Origin: Treponema sp.
GTDB taxonomy: Bacteria > Spirochaetota > Spirochaetia > Treponematales > Treponemataceae
NCBI GenBank assembly: GCA_016293915.1
Contig: JAEDCY010000015.1
Span: 1-62,377, forward strand
Direction: 5' to 3'
DNA length: 62,377 nt
Shown piece after piece: positions 52,326 through 60,717 of the stretch (within the stretch, counting starts at the first letter, position 1; every line of letters begins with the position of its first letter). The notes under the pieces are model-generated. The model had not been told where the DNA came from. It made no database searches and worked only from the letters and a program-made list of their open reading frames with translations. The translations under genes and the position numbers were made by a program.

Positions 52326-53882
52326 ATGAGTGAAGAATACATCATTGAAATGCTTAATATTACTAAGCGTTTCCCAGGAATTGTTGCGAATGACAATATC
52401 ACCCTGCAGCTTAAGAAGGGCGAGATTCATGCTCTGCTTGGCGAAAACGGAGCCGGAAAATCTACTCTGATGAGTGTCCTTTTTGGTCTTTATCAGCCGG
52501 AAGAGGGCGAAATCCATAAGAACGGAAAAAAGGTTGAAATCCGAAATCCAAACGATGCTACCGCTCTTGGAATCGGAATGGTACACCAGCACTTTAAACT
52601 CGTTGAGGTTTTTACCGTTCTTGATAATATCATTCTGGGCAGCGAAACCGTAAAAAATGGTTTTGTAGACCGCAAATCTGCCCGTGAAAAAATCATCAAT
52701 CTTAGTCAGAAATATGGCCTTGCTGTTGACCCGGATGCAAAAATCGAAGACATCACCGTGGGTATGCAGCAGCGTGTAGAAATCTTAAAGATGCTCTACC
52801 GCGATAATGAGATTCTGATTTTTGATGAGCCTACTGCAGTTCTTACTCCGCAGGAAATCAAAGAGCTCATGCAGATTATGAAAAATCTTGCAGCAGAAGG
52901 AAAATCAATTCTCTTTATTACCCACAAGCTCAATGAGATTATGGAAGTTTCGGACCGATGTTCAGTTCTCTGCAAGGGCCGCTACATTGGTACAGTTGAG
53001 ATTGCAAACACAAGCAAGGAAGAACTCAGCCGCATGATGGTTGGCCGCGATGTAAAGTTCACAGTAGACAAGGCACCATCCCAGCCAGGCGAAGTTATTC
53101 TTGATGTTCAGAACCTTTGCGTAGAAAGTCATCTTCATAAAAAGTTAGCTGTAAATAACGTAAGCCTTCAGGTAAGAGCCGGTGAAATTGTCTGCATTGC
53201 AGGAATCGACGGAAACGGACAGTCTGAATTTATTCAGGGACTCACGGGGCTTGAAAAACTTGCTCCACATGCTAACTCAAAAATCATTCTTGGCGGGGTA
53301 GATATCACAAAAAAATCTATCCGCGAAAGAAGCAAGGCCGGCATGAGCCACGTTCCGGAAGACCGCCACAAGCACGGACTTGTCCTGGATTACACTCTGG
53401 AACAGAACATGGTGCTTCAGCGCTACTGGGAGCCTCAGTTCCAGAAAAATCAGTTTATAAAAAATAAAGAAGTTTCTGCTTATTCGCAGGAGCTGATTGA
53501 TAAATATGATGTTCGAAGCGGACAGGGAAATAAAACAATTGCCAGCGCAATGTCGGGTGGAAATCAGCAGAAGGCAATTGTTGGCCGCGAGCTGGACAAG
53601 GCACACTCACTTCTCATTGCAGTTCAGCCAACCCGTGGTCTTGACGTTGGTGCCATTGAATATCTTCATAAAGCCATTATTGCAGACCGCGATGCAGGCA
53701 AGGCCGTTCTTCTGGTTTCATATGAGCTGGAAGAGGTTTTGAATCTCAGCGACAGAATCCTTGTAATGTATGAAGGTGAAATTGTCGGAGAGCTGGATCC
53801 AGAGCAGACAACTCCGGAAGAGCTTGGACTTTACATGGCTGGTGCTAAACGTAATGTGGGCGCAGCAAAGGAGGAAGCATAA
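52326..53882 (+). CDS. ABC importer ATPase with two nucleotide-binding domains (NupO/YufO-like)
   Basis: A 518-residue dual ATPase. First half: Walker A GENGAGKST near residue 40, the family-typical signature TVGMQQRVEILKML and DEPTAVLTPQ. Second half: GIDGNGQSE near 297, signature MSGGNQQKAIVGREL near 411 and QPTRGLDVGAIEYLH. This order is that of nucleoside-type importers (NupNOPQ, PnrABCD). It starts 8 bp after TATAAT, so the mRNA has almost no leader. The next gene starts immediately after its stop. Confidence 0.92.
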   Translation: MSEEYIIEMLNITKRFPGIVANDNITLQLKKGEIHALLGENGAGKSTLMSVLFGLYQPEEGEIHKNGKKVEIRNPNDATALGIGMVHQHFKLVEVFTVLDNIILGSETVKNGFVDRKSAREKIINLSQKYGLAVDPDAKIEDITVGMQQRVEILKMLYRDNEILIFDEPTAVLTPQEIKELMQIMKNLAAEGKSILFITHKLNEIMEVSDRCSVLCKGRYIGTVEIANTSKEELSRMMVGRDVKFTVDKAPSQPGEVILDVQNLCVESHLHKKLAVNNVSLQVRAGEIVCIAGIDGNGQSEFIQGLTGLEKLAPHANSKIILGGVDITKKSIRERSKAGMSHVPEDRHKHGLVLDYTLEQNMVLQRYWEPQFQKNQFIKNKEVSAYSQELIDKYDVRSGQGNKTIASAMSGGNQQKAIVGRELDKAHSLLIAVQPTRGLDVGAIEYLHKAIIADRDAGKAVLLVSYELEEVLNLSDRILVMYEGEIVGELDPEQTTPEELGLYMAGAKRNVGAAKEEA

Positions 53883-55007
53883 ATGAGTGATACAATCAAA
53901 GAAAATAAGTTTAAGGCAATTCTTGCTTCCGATACCTTCCGTTCAATTGCTTCAGCAGTTATCTGTGCGCTTGTTGGAATTATCGTTGGCTTTATAATTC
54001 TTTTGATTATTAATGCTGAGCATGCTCCAAAGGCAATCAGTGTAATTTTGAAAAACTTTATGTACTACAGAAATAAGGGTAAAAAGCTTTACTACCTGGG
54101 CCAGACTCTGGTAAAGGCTGTACCTCTTATTCTCTGTGGTATTGCTGTTTTGTTCGCCTATAAATCAGGCCTGTTCAATATTGGTGTTGCCGGCCAGTAC
54201 TGTATAGGAATTGGTATTTCATTGTGGTGCGCGCTTGCCTGGCATTTGCCATGGTGGCTTTGTTTGCTGCTGGCAGTTATTTGTGCTGCTGTATGGGCCA
54301 GTCTTGCGGGACTTCTTAAAGCCTTCTGTAATGTGAATGAAGTTATTGCGGGAATCATGCTTAACTGGATTTCACTTTATATTGTAAACGTGCTTATGCA
54401 GAATGAGCGTGTAATGAATGTTGGTAAATCTGAAACCTTCTCTATTACTCAAACTTCTCCTGGCTCGCTGCTTCCAACTCTTGGGCTGGGAAAGCTTTTT
54501 CATGATAACGAATATGTTTCAATTGCAATTCCGCTTACAATTGTTGTGGCAATTTTAATCAACATTGTTTTGAAGAAGACTGTGCTTGGTTATGAGCTTC
54601 GTGCAACAGGTTTGAACAAGCACGCAGCAAAATATGCCGGTATGAAAGACAAGAAAAACCTGATTTTGACAATGGCAGTTTCCGGCGCAATTGCCGGCCT
54701 TGCTGCAGCTCTTTTCTATCTGACTGATGTTCAGCCCTGGAAGACCAGCTCGACAGTTCCTGCTATGGGCTTTAACGGAATTGCGGTTGCCTTCCTTGGT
54801 GAGCTTAATCCAATCGGCATAATCTTCTCGGGCTATTTTATTCAGCACATCACTCAGGGCGGAAGCTTTATCGATACAAAATATTTTAATCCTCAGATTG
54901 CGGATTTGATTTCATCTATCATCATTTATTCGTGTGCCTTTATGTTCCTGTTTAAGACTCAGCTTTCAAAGCTCTTTGACAGAAAAAAGAAAGGCGAGAG
55001 CAAGTAG
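53883..55007 (+). CDS. ABC importer permease 1 (NupP/YufP-like)
   Basis: A 374-residue membrane protein with about nine segments, including SAVICALVGIIVGFIILLII, and the BPD_transp_2 segments KSGLFNIGVAGQYCIG and VNEVIAGIMLNWISLYIVN. GAGGAAG precedes the ATG, which directly abuts the ATPase stop codon. It pairs with the next permease to form the channel. Confidence 0.9.
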   Translation: MSDTIKENKFKAILASDTFRSIASAVICALVGIIVGFIILLIINAEHAPKAISVILKNFMYYRNKGKKLYYLGQTLVKAVPLILCGIAVLFAYKSGLFNIGVAGQYCIGIGISLWCALAWHLPWWLCLLLAVICAAVWASLAGLLKAFCNVNEVIAGIMLNWISLYIVNVLMQNERVMNVGKSETFSITQTSPGSLLPTLGLGKLFHDNEYVSIAIPLTIVVAILINIVLKKTVLGYELRATGLNKHAAKYAGMKDKKNLILTMAVSGAIAGLAAALFYLTDVQPWKTSSTVPAMGFNGIAVAFLGELNPIGIIFSGYFIQHITQGGSFIDTKYFNPQIADLISSIIIYSCAFMFLFKTQLSKLFDRKKKGESK

Positions 55008-55019
55008 GGGGAGGAAGCT

Positions 55020-55946
55020 ATGTTACTTATTCAATATACTTTGATTTATGCTTCGGTTTTGATTTTTGTTGCCATGGGCGGTATGTTCAGTGAACGCAGT
55101 GGAGTTATAAATCTTGGACTGGAAGGAATTATGGTAATGGGGGCTCTTGGTGGTGCTTTTGTTTTATATAGCATGCCTGTGGGAACTCCGGCCCTTGTGA
55201 TTATTCTGCTCACGATTCTTGCCAGTGTGCTTTTTGGAATGCTGTATTCTTTGTTCCTTGCAGTTGCGGCTATTAATTTTAAGGCTGATCAGACTTTGGT
55301 TGGTACGGCTATGAATATGCTGGCTACCGCCGCTGCGGTGGTTATTGTTAAGGCTTTTAATAATGCGAGGTCGGATGGTACAAATCCTTCGGCAATTCTT
55401 GATTACATCGCTAACCGCAAGGTTTTCCTGATTGGTGATTTCAATATTTATATGATTCTGACAGTGATTCTAGTTGCTGCCGCTTATGTAATTTTGAAGA
55501 AAACCCGATTCGGTTTGCGTCTCATGGCTTGCGGTGAACATCCTCAGGCAGCAGACAGCCTTGGTATTAATGTTTACAAGATGCGCTATGCAGGCGTTTT
55601 GATTTCCGGTTTCTGTGGTGGAATCGGCGGAATCATTTATATCTCTGCTGCCAATTCACAGTGGGATTTTATGTACGGTGTTGCCGGCGCGGGCTTCCTT
55701 GCCCTTGCAGTTATGATTTTTGGGCAGTGGAATCCTTTGCGTATTGCGGCCAGTGCACTCTTGTTTGGTGCCTTCCGTGCTGTTGCAGATACTTATTCTG
55801 CTTTCGACGCACTGATTCATCTTGTTCCTGGTGATGTTTACAAGATGCTGCCATACATAATTTCGCTTATTGTACTTGCCTTTACTTCAAAGAAATCTCG
55901 TGCTCCAAAGGCTGAGGGTATTCCTTATGATAAGGGGACACGCTAG
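55020..55946 (+). CDS. ABC importer permease 2 (NupQ/YufQ-like)
   Basis: A 308-residue membrane protein of the same family: FSERSGVINLGLEGIMVMGALGGA near residue 24, TRFGLRLMACGEHPQAADSLGINV near 162 and YISAANSQWDFMYGVAGAGFLALAVMIFGQ near 202. GGGGAGG ribosome site. It is the last gene of the importer operon; a repeat cluster follows at 55961. Confidence 0.91.
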   Translation: MLLIQYTLIYASVLIFVAMGGMFSERSGVINLGLEGIMVMGALGGAFVLYSMPVGTPALVIILLTILASVLFGMLYSLFLAVAAINFKADQTLVGTAMNMLATAAAVVIVKAFNNARSDGTNPSAILDYIANRKVFLIGDFNIYMILTVILVAAAYVILKKTRFGLRLMACGEHPQAADSLGINVYKMRYAGVLISGFCGGIGGIIYISAANSQWDFMYGVAGAGFLALAVMIFGQWNPLRIAASALLFGAFRAVADTYSAFDALIHLVPGDVYKMLPYIISLIVLAFTSKKSRAPKAEGIPYDKGTR

Positions 55947-55960
55947 TTCCACAGAAAATA

Positions 55961-56067
55961 CGGTGGTTGAGTGACCGCGAAGCGGGCGTATGCATAGTGC
56001 GCGCAAGCGCACTAGAAAATAATTTCCTTGAATGCAAACGATACGAAGCATCGTATCGAAACCACCG
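55961..56067. repeat. Long GGTTGAGT / TATCGAAACCACC repeat with nested palindromes
   Basis: Outer arms CGGTGGTTGAGTG and TATCGAAACCACCG enclose ACCGCGAAGCGGGCGTATGC, AGTGCGCGCAAGCGCACT and ACGATACGAAGCATCGTATC. The inner parts are perfect short hairpins. It looks like a basic copy that received further palindromic inserts. Confidence 0.85.
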
Positions 56068-56074
56068 AAGAACA

Positions 56075-56146
56075 TCTGTCATACACGGCGTGACCAGTGA
56101 ATCTGTAAAAACTTGATTTTCTGTGTTATAATAATTGTATGACAGA
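56075..56146 (+). promoter_or_regulatory. hsdM2 leaderless promoter enclosed by an 11-bp inverted repeat
   Basis: TGTTATAAT (TATAAT at 56127-56132) stands 6 bp before the hsdM2 ATG (56139), with no ribosome site. TCTGTCATACA (56075-56085) and TGTATGACAGA (56136-56146) are perfect inverted arms with a 50-bp spacer; the right arm contains the start codon. The layout parallels hsdM1. Confidence 0.5.
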
Positions 56147-57878
56147 CAGTGAGTTAAAAAACTTAAAAGACAACCTCTGGCACGCCGCCGATGTTCTTCG
56201 TGCAGGTGCCCACTTAGCAGCAAACAAATACGGACAGCCAATTTTAGGCTTAATCTTCCTCCGCTATGCAGACATTCTTTACAAACAGCACAAAGCAGAA
56301 ATAGAAGCCGAATATAATAAATCAAAAGGTACACGAGCCGAAAAATCCATAAAAGACATTTCAATCAAATACTGTGGTTTTTACCTTCCGCCAGAAGCTT
56401 ACTACACAACAATTAACGATGCGCCCGATGATGCAAACAAAGCAACCCTCGTAAAAAAGGCAATGGAAGCCATAGAACGGGAAAATGAAAAGATGGATGG
56501 CGTTCTTCCAAAAGAAGTGTACGGTCAGCTTGTGCCCGAAGAAGAACCGGAACTTCTTTCCAATATCATGCGCATCTTTATGGATATTCCGGAAAACATC
56601 AGCGTAGACCTCTTTGGCGAAATCTACGAATTCTTCCTTGGTGAATTTGCCCTTCAAGAAGGAAAAGACGGAGGAACCTTCTATACACCGGCAACCGTTG
56701 TCCGCTACATGGTAGAAGTTCTCCAGCCAGAAAATGGCGAAAAGAAAATCCTGGACCCTGCATGTGGTTCTGGCGGTATGTTTGTACAGGCAGCCCGCTT
56801 TATGCACCGCCACAACAAAGCTTCTAATGAAGTAATGAAGTTCCGCTGCTATGGTGTAGAAAAAGAACCTGACACCGTAAAACTTGCAAAAATGAATCTT
56901 CTTTTGAACAATGTTCGCGGCGAAATTGTAGAAGCAAACTCTTTTTATTCAGACCCGCACAACGCAGTAGGCAACTTTGATTATGTAATGGCAAATCCGC
57001 CTTTCAACGTAGACGAAGTTGTGTACGACAAAGTAAAAGACGACCCCCGCTTTAACATCTACGGTGTTCCAAAGAACAAATCAAAAACCGCAAAAAAAGG
57101 CAGCGACAAAAAAGAAACCGTTCCAAATGCAAACTATCTTTGGATAAGTTATTTTGCAAGCTCCCTCAACGCAAAAGGAAAAGCAGCCCTTGTTATGGCA
57201 AACTCCGCAAGCGATGCCGGCGGTTCAGAACTGGAAATCCGCAAAAAGATGATAGAAGAAGGAATCATCAGCCAGATGGTAACCCTTCCAAGCAATATGT
57301 TTTCTTCCGTTACCCTTCCTGCAACCCTCTGGTTCTTTGACAAACAGAAAACTCGAGACGAGCAGAAAAAAGACAAAATCCTTTTTATAGATGCCCGCTC
57401 AATCTTTACCCAGGTAGACCGCGCTCACAGAAAGTTCAGCGACGAGCAGATAAAAAATTTGGGAATCATCACCCGGCTTTACAATGGCGACACCCAGGTT
57501 TTTAAAGACCTCATATCAGAATACACCGCCGCCCTTAAAGCCGCACCAGAAACAAGCGATGACAAAGAAGTAAAAACAAAAGCCTACTGGCAGTCACAGA
57601 TCGACTGGCTCAACGAACGCTTCCCAAACGGAACCTACACCGATGTAATAGGTCTCTGCAAAGCAGCCAGCATAGAAGGTGAAGACGGCGTCCGCGATCA
57701 GGATTATTCCCTCAACGCCGGCCGCTACGTAGGAGTTGTAATTGAAGACGATGGCATGACCGAAGCTGAGTTCAAAGCCAAAATGCTGGGTCTCAACAAC
57801 GAGCTTACCGGCTTAAGCAAAGAAGCCGCAACTCTGGAAGCTAGAATAGCAGCTAATTTGAAGGAGTTGTTTAACTGA
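56139..57878 (+). CDS. hsdM: Type I restriction-modification system, methyltransferase subunit M (second locus)
   Basis: A 579-residue HsdM: N-terminal domain (AANKYGQPILGLIFLRYADILY), DGGTFYTPATVVRYMVEVL, SAM site ILDPACGSGGMF near residue 205 and catalytic MANPPFNVDEV near 285. It is clearly different from the protein at 6361, so the two RM systems are not recent duplicates. It overlaps the next ATG by one base. An hsdR for this locus is not in the window. Confidence 0.94.
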   Translation: MTDSELKNLKDNLWHAADVLRAGAHLAANKYGQPILGLIFLRYADILYKQHKAEIEAEYNKSKGTRAEKSIKDISIKYCGFYLPPEAYYTTINDAPDDANKATLVKKAMEAIERENEKMDGVLPKEVYGQLVPEEEPELLSNIMRIFMDIPENISVDLFGEIYEFFLGEFALQEGKDGGTFYTPATVVRYMVEVLQPENGEKKILDPACGSGGMFVQAARFMHRHNKASNEVMKFRCYGVEKEPDTVKLAKMNLLLNNVRGEIVEANSFYSDPHNAVGNFDYVMANPPFNVDEVVYDKVKDDPRFNIYGVPKNKSKTAKKGSDKKETVPNANYLWISYFASSLNAKGKAALVMANSASDAGGSELEIRKKMIEEGIISQMVTLPSNMFSSVTLPATLWFFDKQKTRDEQKKDKILFIDARSIFTQVDRAHRKFSDEQIKNLGIITRLYNGDTQVFKDLISEYTAALKAAPETSDDKEVKTKAYWQSQIDWLNERFPNGTYTDVIGLCKAASIEGEDGVRDQDYSLNAGRYVGVVIEDDGMTEAEFKAKMLGLNNELTGLSKEAATLEARIAANLKELFN

Positions 57879-59119
57879 TGGCAAAAAAGAATTCAATTAA
57901 ACTTTTTGAAGATAAACTTGTCCGCTCTGTTTGGGATGAAGAAAAAGAAGAGTGGTTTTTCTCGGTAAATGATGTGGTTCAGATTTTAACCGACTCAACA
58001 AATGTAACTGACTACATCAAAAAAATGCGCAAACGCGATGAAGAACTTGGCAAAGGGTGGGGACAAATTGTCACCCCCCTTTCAGTTCAAACGGCTGGAG
58101 GAAAGCAGAAAACAAATTTTACCAACACACAAGGCCTTTTCCGCATAATACAGTCTATTCCATCAAAAAAGGCAGAACCATTCAAACAGTGGCTTGCCAA
58201 AGTTGGGGCGGAACGTTTAGACCAATTGCAAGACCCGGAGCTTTCAATAAAACAGGGCTTGGAAGATTACCGCAGGCTTGGCTATTCTGACGACTGGATT
58301 AACCAGCGTTTAAAGTCCATCGAAATACGAAAAGACCTTACAGACCAGTGGAAAGAACACAATGTAGAAGAAGGCGTTCAATATGCAGCCCTCACAGATA
58401 TAATTTATCAGGCATGGGCTGGCAAAACAGCAAAAGAATACAAGAAGTTCAAAGGTCTAAAAAAAGAAAATCTCCGCGACAACATGACAAACGAAGAGCT
58501 TGTCTTGAACATGCTGGCAGAGCTTTCTGCTACAAGTATAACAAAGGCAAAGAATCCGCAAACTCTGGAAGAAAATGCCCTTTGCGCCCACGAAGGCGGA
58601 ACTGTTGCAGCCGTAGCTCGTCGAGAACTTGAAAGCAAAACAGGCAGAAGCATCGTTACGCCTCTTAATGCAAGAGATTATTTTGAAGCGCAGATTGAAT
58701 CAAAAAAGGAGCAGCTTTATCTTCCTGTCAGAAATTTTATTTTGGGGACAGGACTTTCATTTGGATTCAGCAATGAAAAGCTCCGGGTTCCATATAAAGA
58801 TTCTTACTTTGTAATTGACCAGCTTTATTATCACATTCCGACCAGAAGAAATGTTCTGTTAAAGATTTTGCGAAAGAATCTGACGCAAAAGGAAAAAGAA
58901 GAGTTTAAAGAACAAATACAATTTTTCAATAGAAAAGATAAGCGTGAAGGAGAAAATAACGCAGTCGGGCTTCTTTTTATAATCGGTGAAAAGCAGGTAA
59001 GCATAGACTATGTTCTACCAGAAGAAAACTGTAAAAGTGCCAGTGAGTTAGGACTTCCTTCGCCAGAGGTTTTTGATTCGTATCTACAGAAAAGTCTTGC
59101 TGATTTGAGGATGAATTGA
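57878..59119 (+). CDS. BRO-N / DinD-like protein with a degenerate nuclease-like C-terminus
   Basis: The 413-residue protein has a BRO-N domain at residues of about 10-115 (VWDEEKEEWFFSVNDVVQIL, FNTQGLFRIIQS-like region) and a DinD-like helical part at about 130-265 (LTDQWKEHNVEEGVQYAAL, KKFKGLKKENLRDNM). The last 140 residues (YLPVRNFILGTGLSF, FVIDQLYYHIPTRRNVLLKI, AVGLLFIIGEKQVSIDYVLP) have the spacing of a DUF1016 PD-(D/E)XK domain, but the usual E-x-K is absent. It sits between hsdM2 and hsdS2 and is coupled to hsdM2; a regulatory or DNA-binding role in the RM system is likely. Confidence 0.72.
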   Translation: MAKKNSIKLFEDKLVRSVWDEEKEEWFFSVNDVVQILTDSTNVTDYIKKMRKRDEELGKGWGQIVTPLSVQTAGGKQKTNFTNTQGLFRIIQSIPSKKAEPFKQWLAKVGAERLDQLQDPELSIKQGLEDYRRLGYSDDWINQRLKSIEIRKDLTDQWKEHNVEEGVQYAALTDIIYQAWAGKTAKEYKKFKGLKKENLRDNMTNEELVLNMLAELSATSITKAKNPQTLEENALCAHEGGTVAAVARRELESKTGRSIVTPLNARDYFEAQIESKKEQLYLPVRNFILGTGLSFGFSNEKLRVPYKDSYFVIDQLYYHIPTRRNVLLKILRKNLTQKEKEEFKEQIQFFNRKDKREGENNAVGLLFIIGEKQVSIDYVLPEENCKSASELGLPSPEVFDSYLQKSLADLRMN

Positions 59120-59401
59120 AAATGTAGATTGAAAAGTTGAAAAAAAAAATAAGTAGGGCGTTCCCGCCGCTTCGCGTCGGTCGGGCTTTTCGGGGTTCCG
59201 CTATCGCTTCATTCTCGCTTCGCGAGAACGGCTACGCCGCCCCTACAATCCCTAACGTAGGGAGCGAGTCTCCGAGTAGCTATGCTGCGAAGGCGTATGA
59301 AAGCTCGCAGGCGGGTAGAATTGTCACACGGATTCGAGCCGCCTAACGGCGTCTCTGTGAAAACTGTCATCCTGAACTTGTTTCGGGATCTATGAAAGAG
59401 A
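59120..59401. repeat. Mosaic of dispersed repeats between the BRO-like gene and hsdS2
   Basis: In order: GGGCGTTCCCGCCGCTTCGC to GCTACGCCGCCCC (59157-59243, GC-rich with CGCTTCGCGAGAACG palindrome); AGGGAGCGAGTCTCCGAGTA (59259-59296, as at 26064); AGCTCGCAGGCGGGTAGAAT (59301-59336, as at 7896); GCCGCCTAACGGCG; and the 25-bp palindrome family at 59366-59390. No gene is seen here. Confidence 0.8.
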
Positions 59402-59410
59402 ATGAACTAT

Positions 59411-60622
59411 ATGAATATGAAAAAACTAGGAAAGTATTGTAAAATTATCTCTGGTTATGCCTTTAAATCTAATGATTTATCTGAGGGCACAGAAATACCT
59501 GTTATAAAAATTGGAAATATTAGTAATGGCAATGATGTTATAATTGATTCTTCAACACAATATGTTTCAAGTGATTTTTTATCCATAGATGAAAAATATC
59601 ATATAAAAAAAGGTGATGTGTTAATCTCTCTTACAGGGAGTCATATTAATCAACCAAACTCAATGGTTGGAAGAAGTTGTAGAAATTTTTCAGATACAGA
59701 GTTCTTATTAAATCAACGCGCTGGTAAAGTTATTCCTAATGAAAATGCAGATAAAAACTATTTATATTATTTATTGAATACAGAATCATTTAAATATTCT
59801 ATTTGCAATAGAGCATATGGGGCGGCTAACCAAGCAAATGTAAGTCCATCAGATATTGAAAATATAAAATGGAACTTTCCCCCTCTCCCCACCCAACAAA
59901 AAATCGCCTCAATACTATCAGCCTACGACAACCTCATACAAAACTACAAAAAGCAGATAGAAGCCTTGCAAACCACCGCAAGCGAACTCTACAAAGAATG
60001 GTTCGTCCGCTTTCGCTTCCCCGGCTGGCAAAATGCAAAGTTCGAAAATGGAATACCTGAGGGGTGGAAGGTTGAGAAACTATTTGATGTTGCAAAAATT
60101 ATTTATGGTTATCCTTTTAATTCAGACGAGTTTTGTGATGACAGTACATTAAATCCAGTAGTAAGAATCAGAGATATTTTAGATAATCATACCGACACTT
60201 ACACATCAGAATCTTGTGATGAGAAATATTGGATAAATCCAAACGAAATGTTAATCGGAATGGATGGAATATTCCATATGAGTTTGTGGACAGGAGAAAG
60301 AGCTCTGCAGAATCAGCGAACTGTACGCGTTACTTCAAAAATAAAGAATCTTAGTAATTACTATTTATATTTTTCTTTGTATCCGCAAATCAAAGCCCTT
60401 GAACAAATGATTGTAGGAACAACAGTTGCACATTTAGGTGATAAACACTTAAAGAAAATTACAATACTTGTTCCAGCAGATAAGATCCTAAAAATGAGTT
60501 ATGAAAAACTCGAGCCAATGATGAATAGAATATATTCTTTACAGCAACAAATCACCAACCTAACCCAACAACGCGACCTCTTATTACCACGCCTCATGAG
60601 CGGCAAACTGGAGATAAAATAA
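59411..60622 (+). CDS. hsdS: Type I restriction-modification system, specificity subunit S (second locus)
   Basis: A 403-residue HsdS with two recognition domains. Conserved parts: PPLPTQQKIASILSAYDNLI near residue 157 with KQIEALQTTASELYKEWFVRF, and the end with LTQQRDLLLPRLMSGKLEIK. The second domain starts PEGWKVEKLFDVAKIIYGYP. ATG at 59411 is used with AGAGA 9 nt upstream; 59402 and 59417 are alternatives. The TRDs (59420-59870, 60070-60530) are AT-rich while the conserved parts are C-rich. A short open stretch (LEIDEKHFMVLLDEFMKDI) follows the stop up to 60696, without a start codon. Confidence 0.92.
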   Translation: MNMKKLGKYCKIISGYAFKSNDLSEGTEIPVIKIGNISNGNDVIIDSSTQYVSSDFLSIDEKYHIKKGDVLISLTGSHINQPNSMVGRSCRNFSDTEFLLNQRAGKVIPNENADKNYLYYLLNTESFKYSICNRAYGAANQANVSPSDIENIKWNFPPLPTQQKIASILSAYDNLIQNYKKQIEALQTTASELYKEWFVRFRFPGWQNAKFENGIPEGWKVEKLFDVAKIIYGYPFNSDEFCDDSTLNPVVRIRDILDNHTDTYTSESCDEKYWINPNEMLIGMDGIFHMSLWTGERALQNQRTVRVTSKIKNLSNYYLYFSLYPQIKALEQMIVGTTVAHLGDKHLKKITILVPADKILKMSYEKLEPMMNRIYSLQQQITNLTQQRDLLLPRLMSGKLEIK

Positions 60623-60717
60623 TTAATCTTGAAATAGATGAAAAACATTTTATGGTTTTATTAGATGAGTTTATGAAAGATATAACAGATAAATAAAATA
60701 GTTGGAGAATTGCCAAA

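Noticed and set aside
53883..55946. Riboflavin (Rfu) importer
   Set aside because: The gene order also fits riboflavin importers of treponemes, but no ligand-specific residue could be read and the binding protein looks more like PnrA; the substrate is left open.
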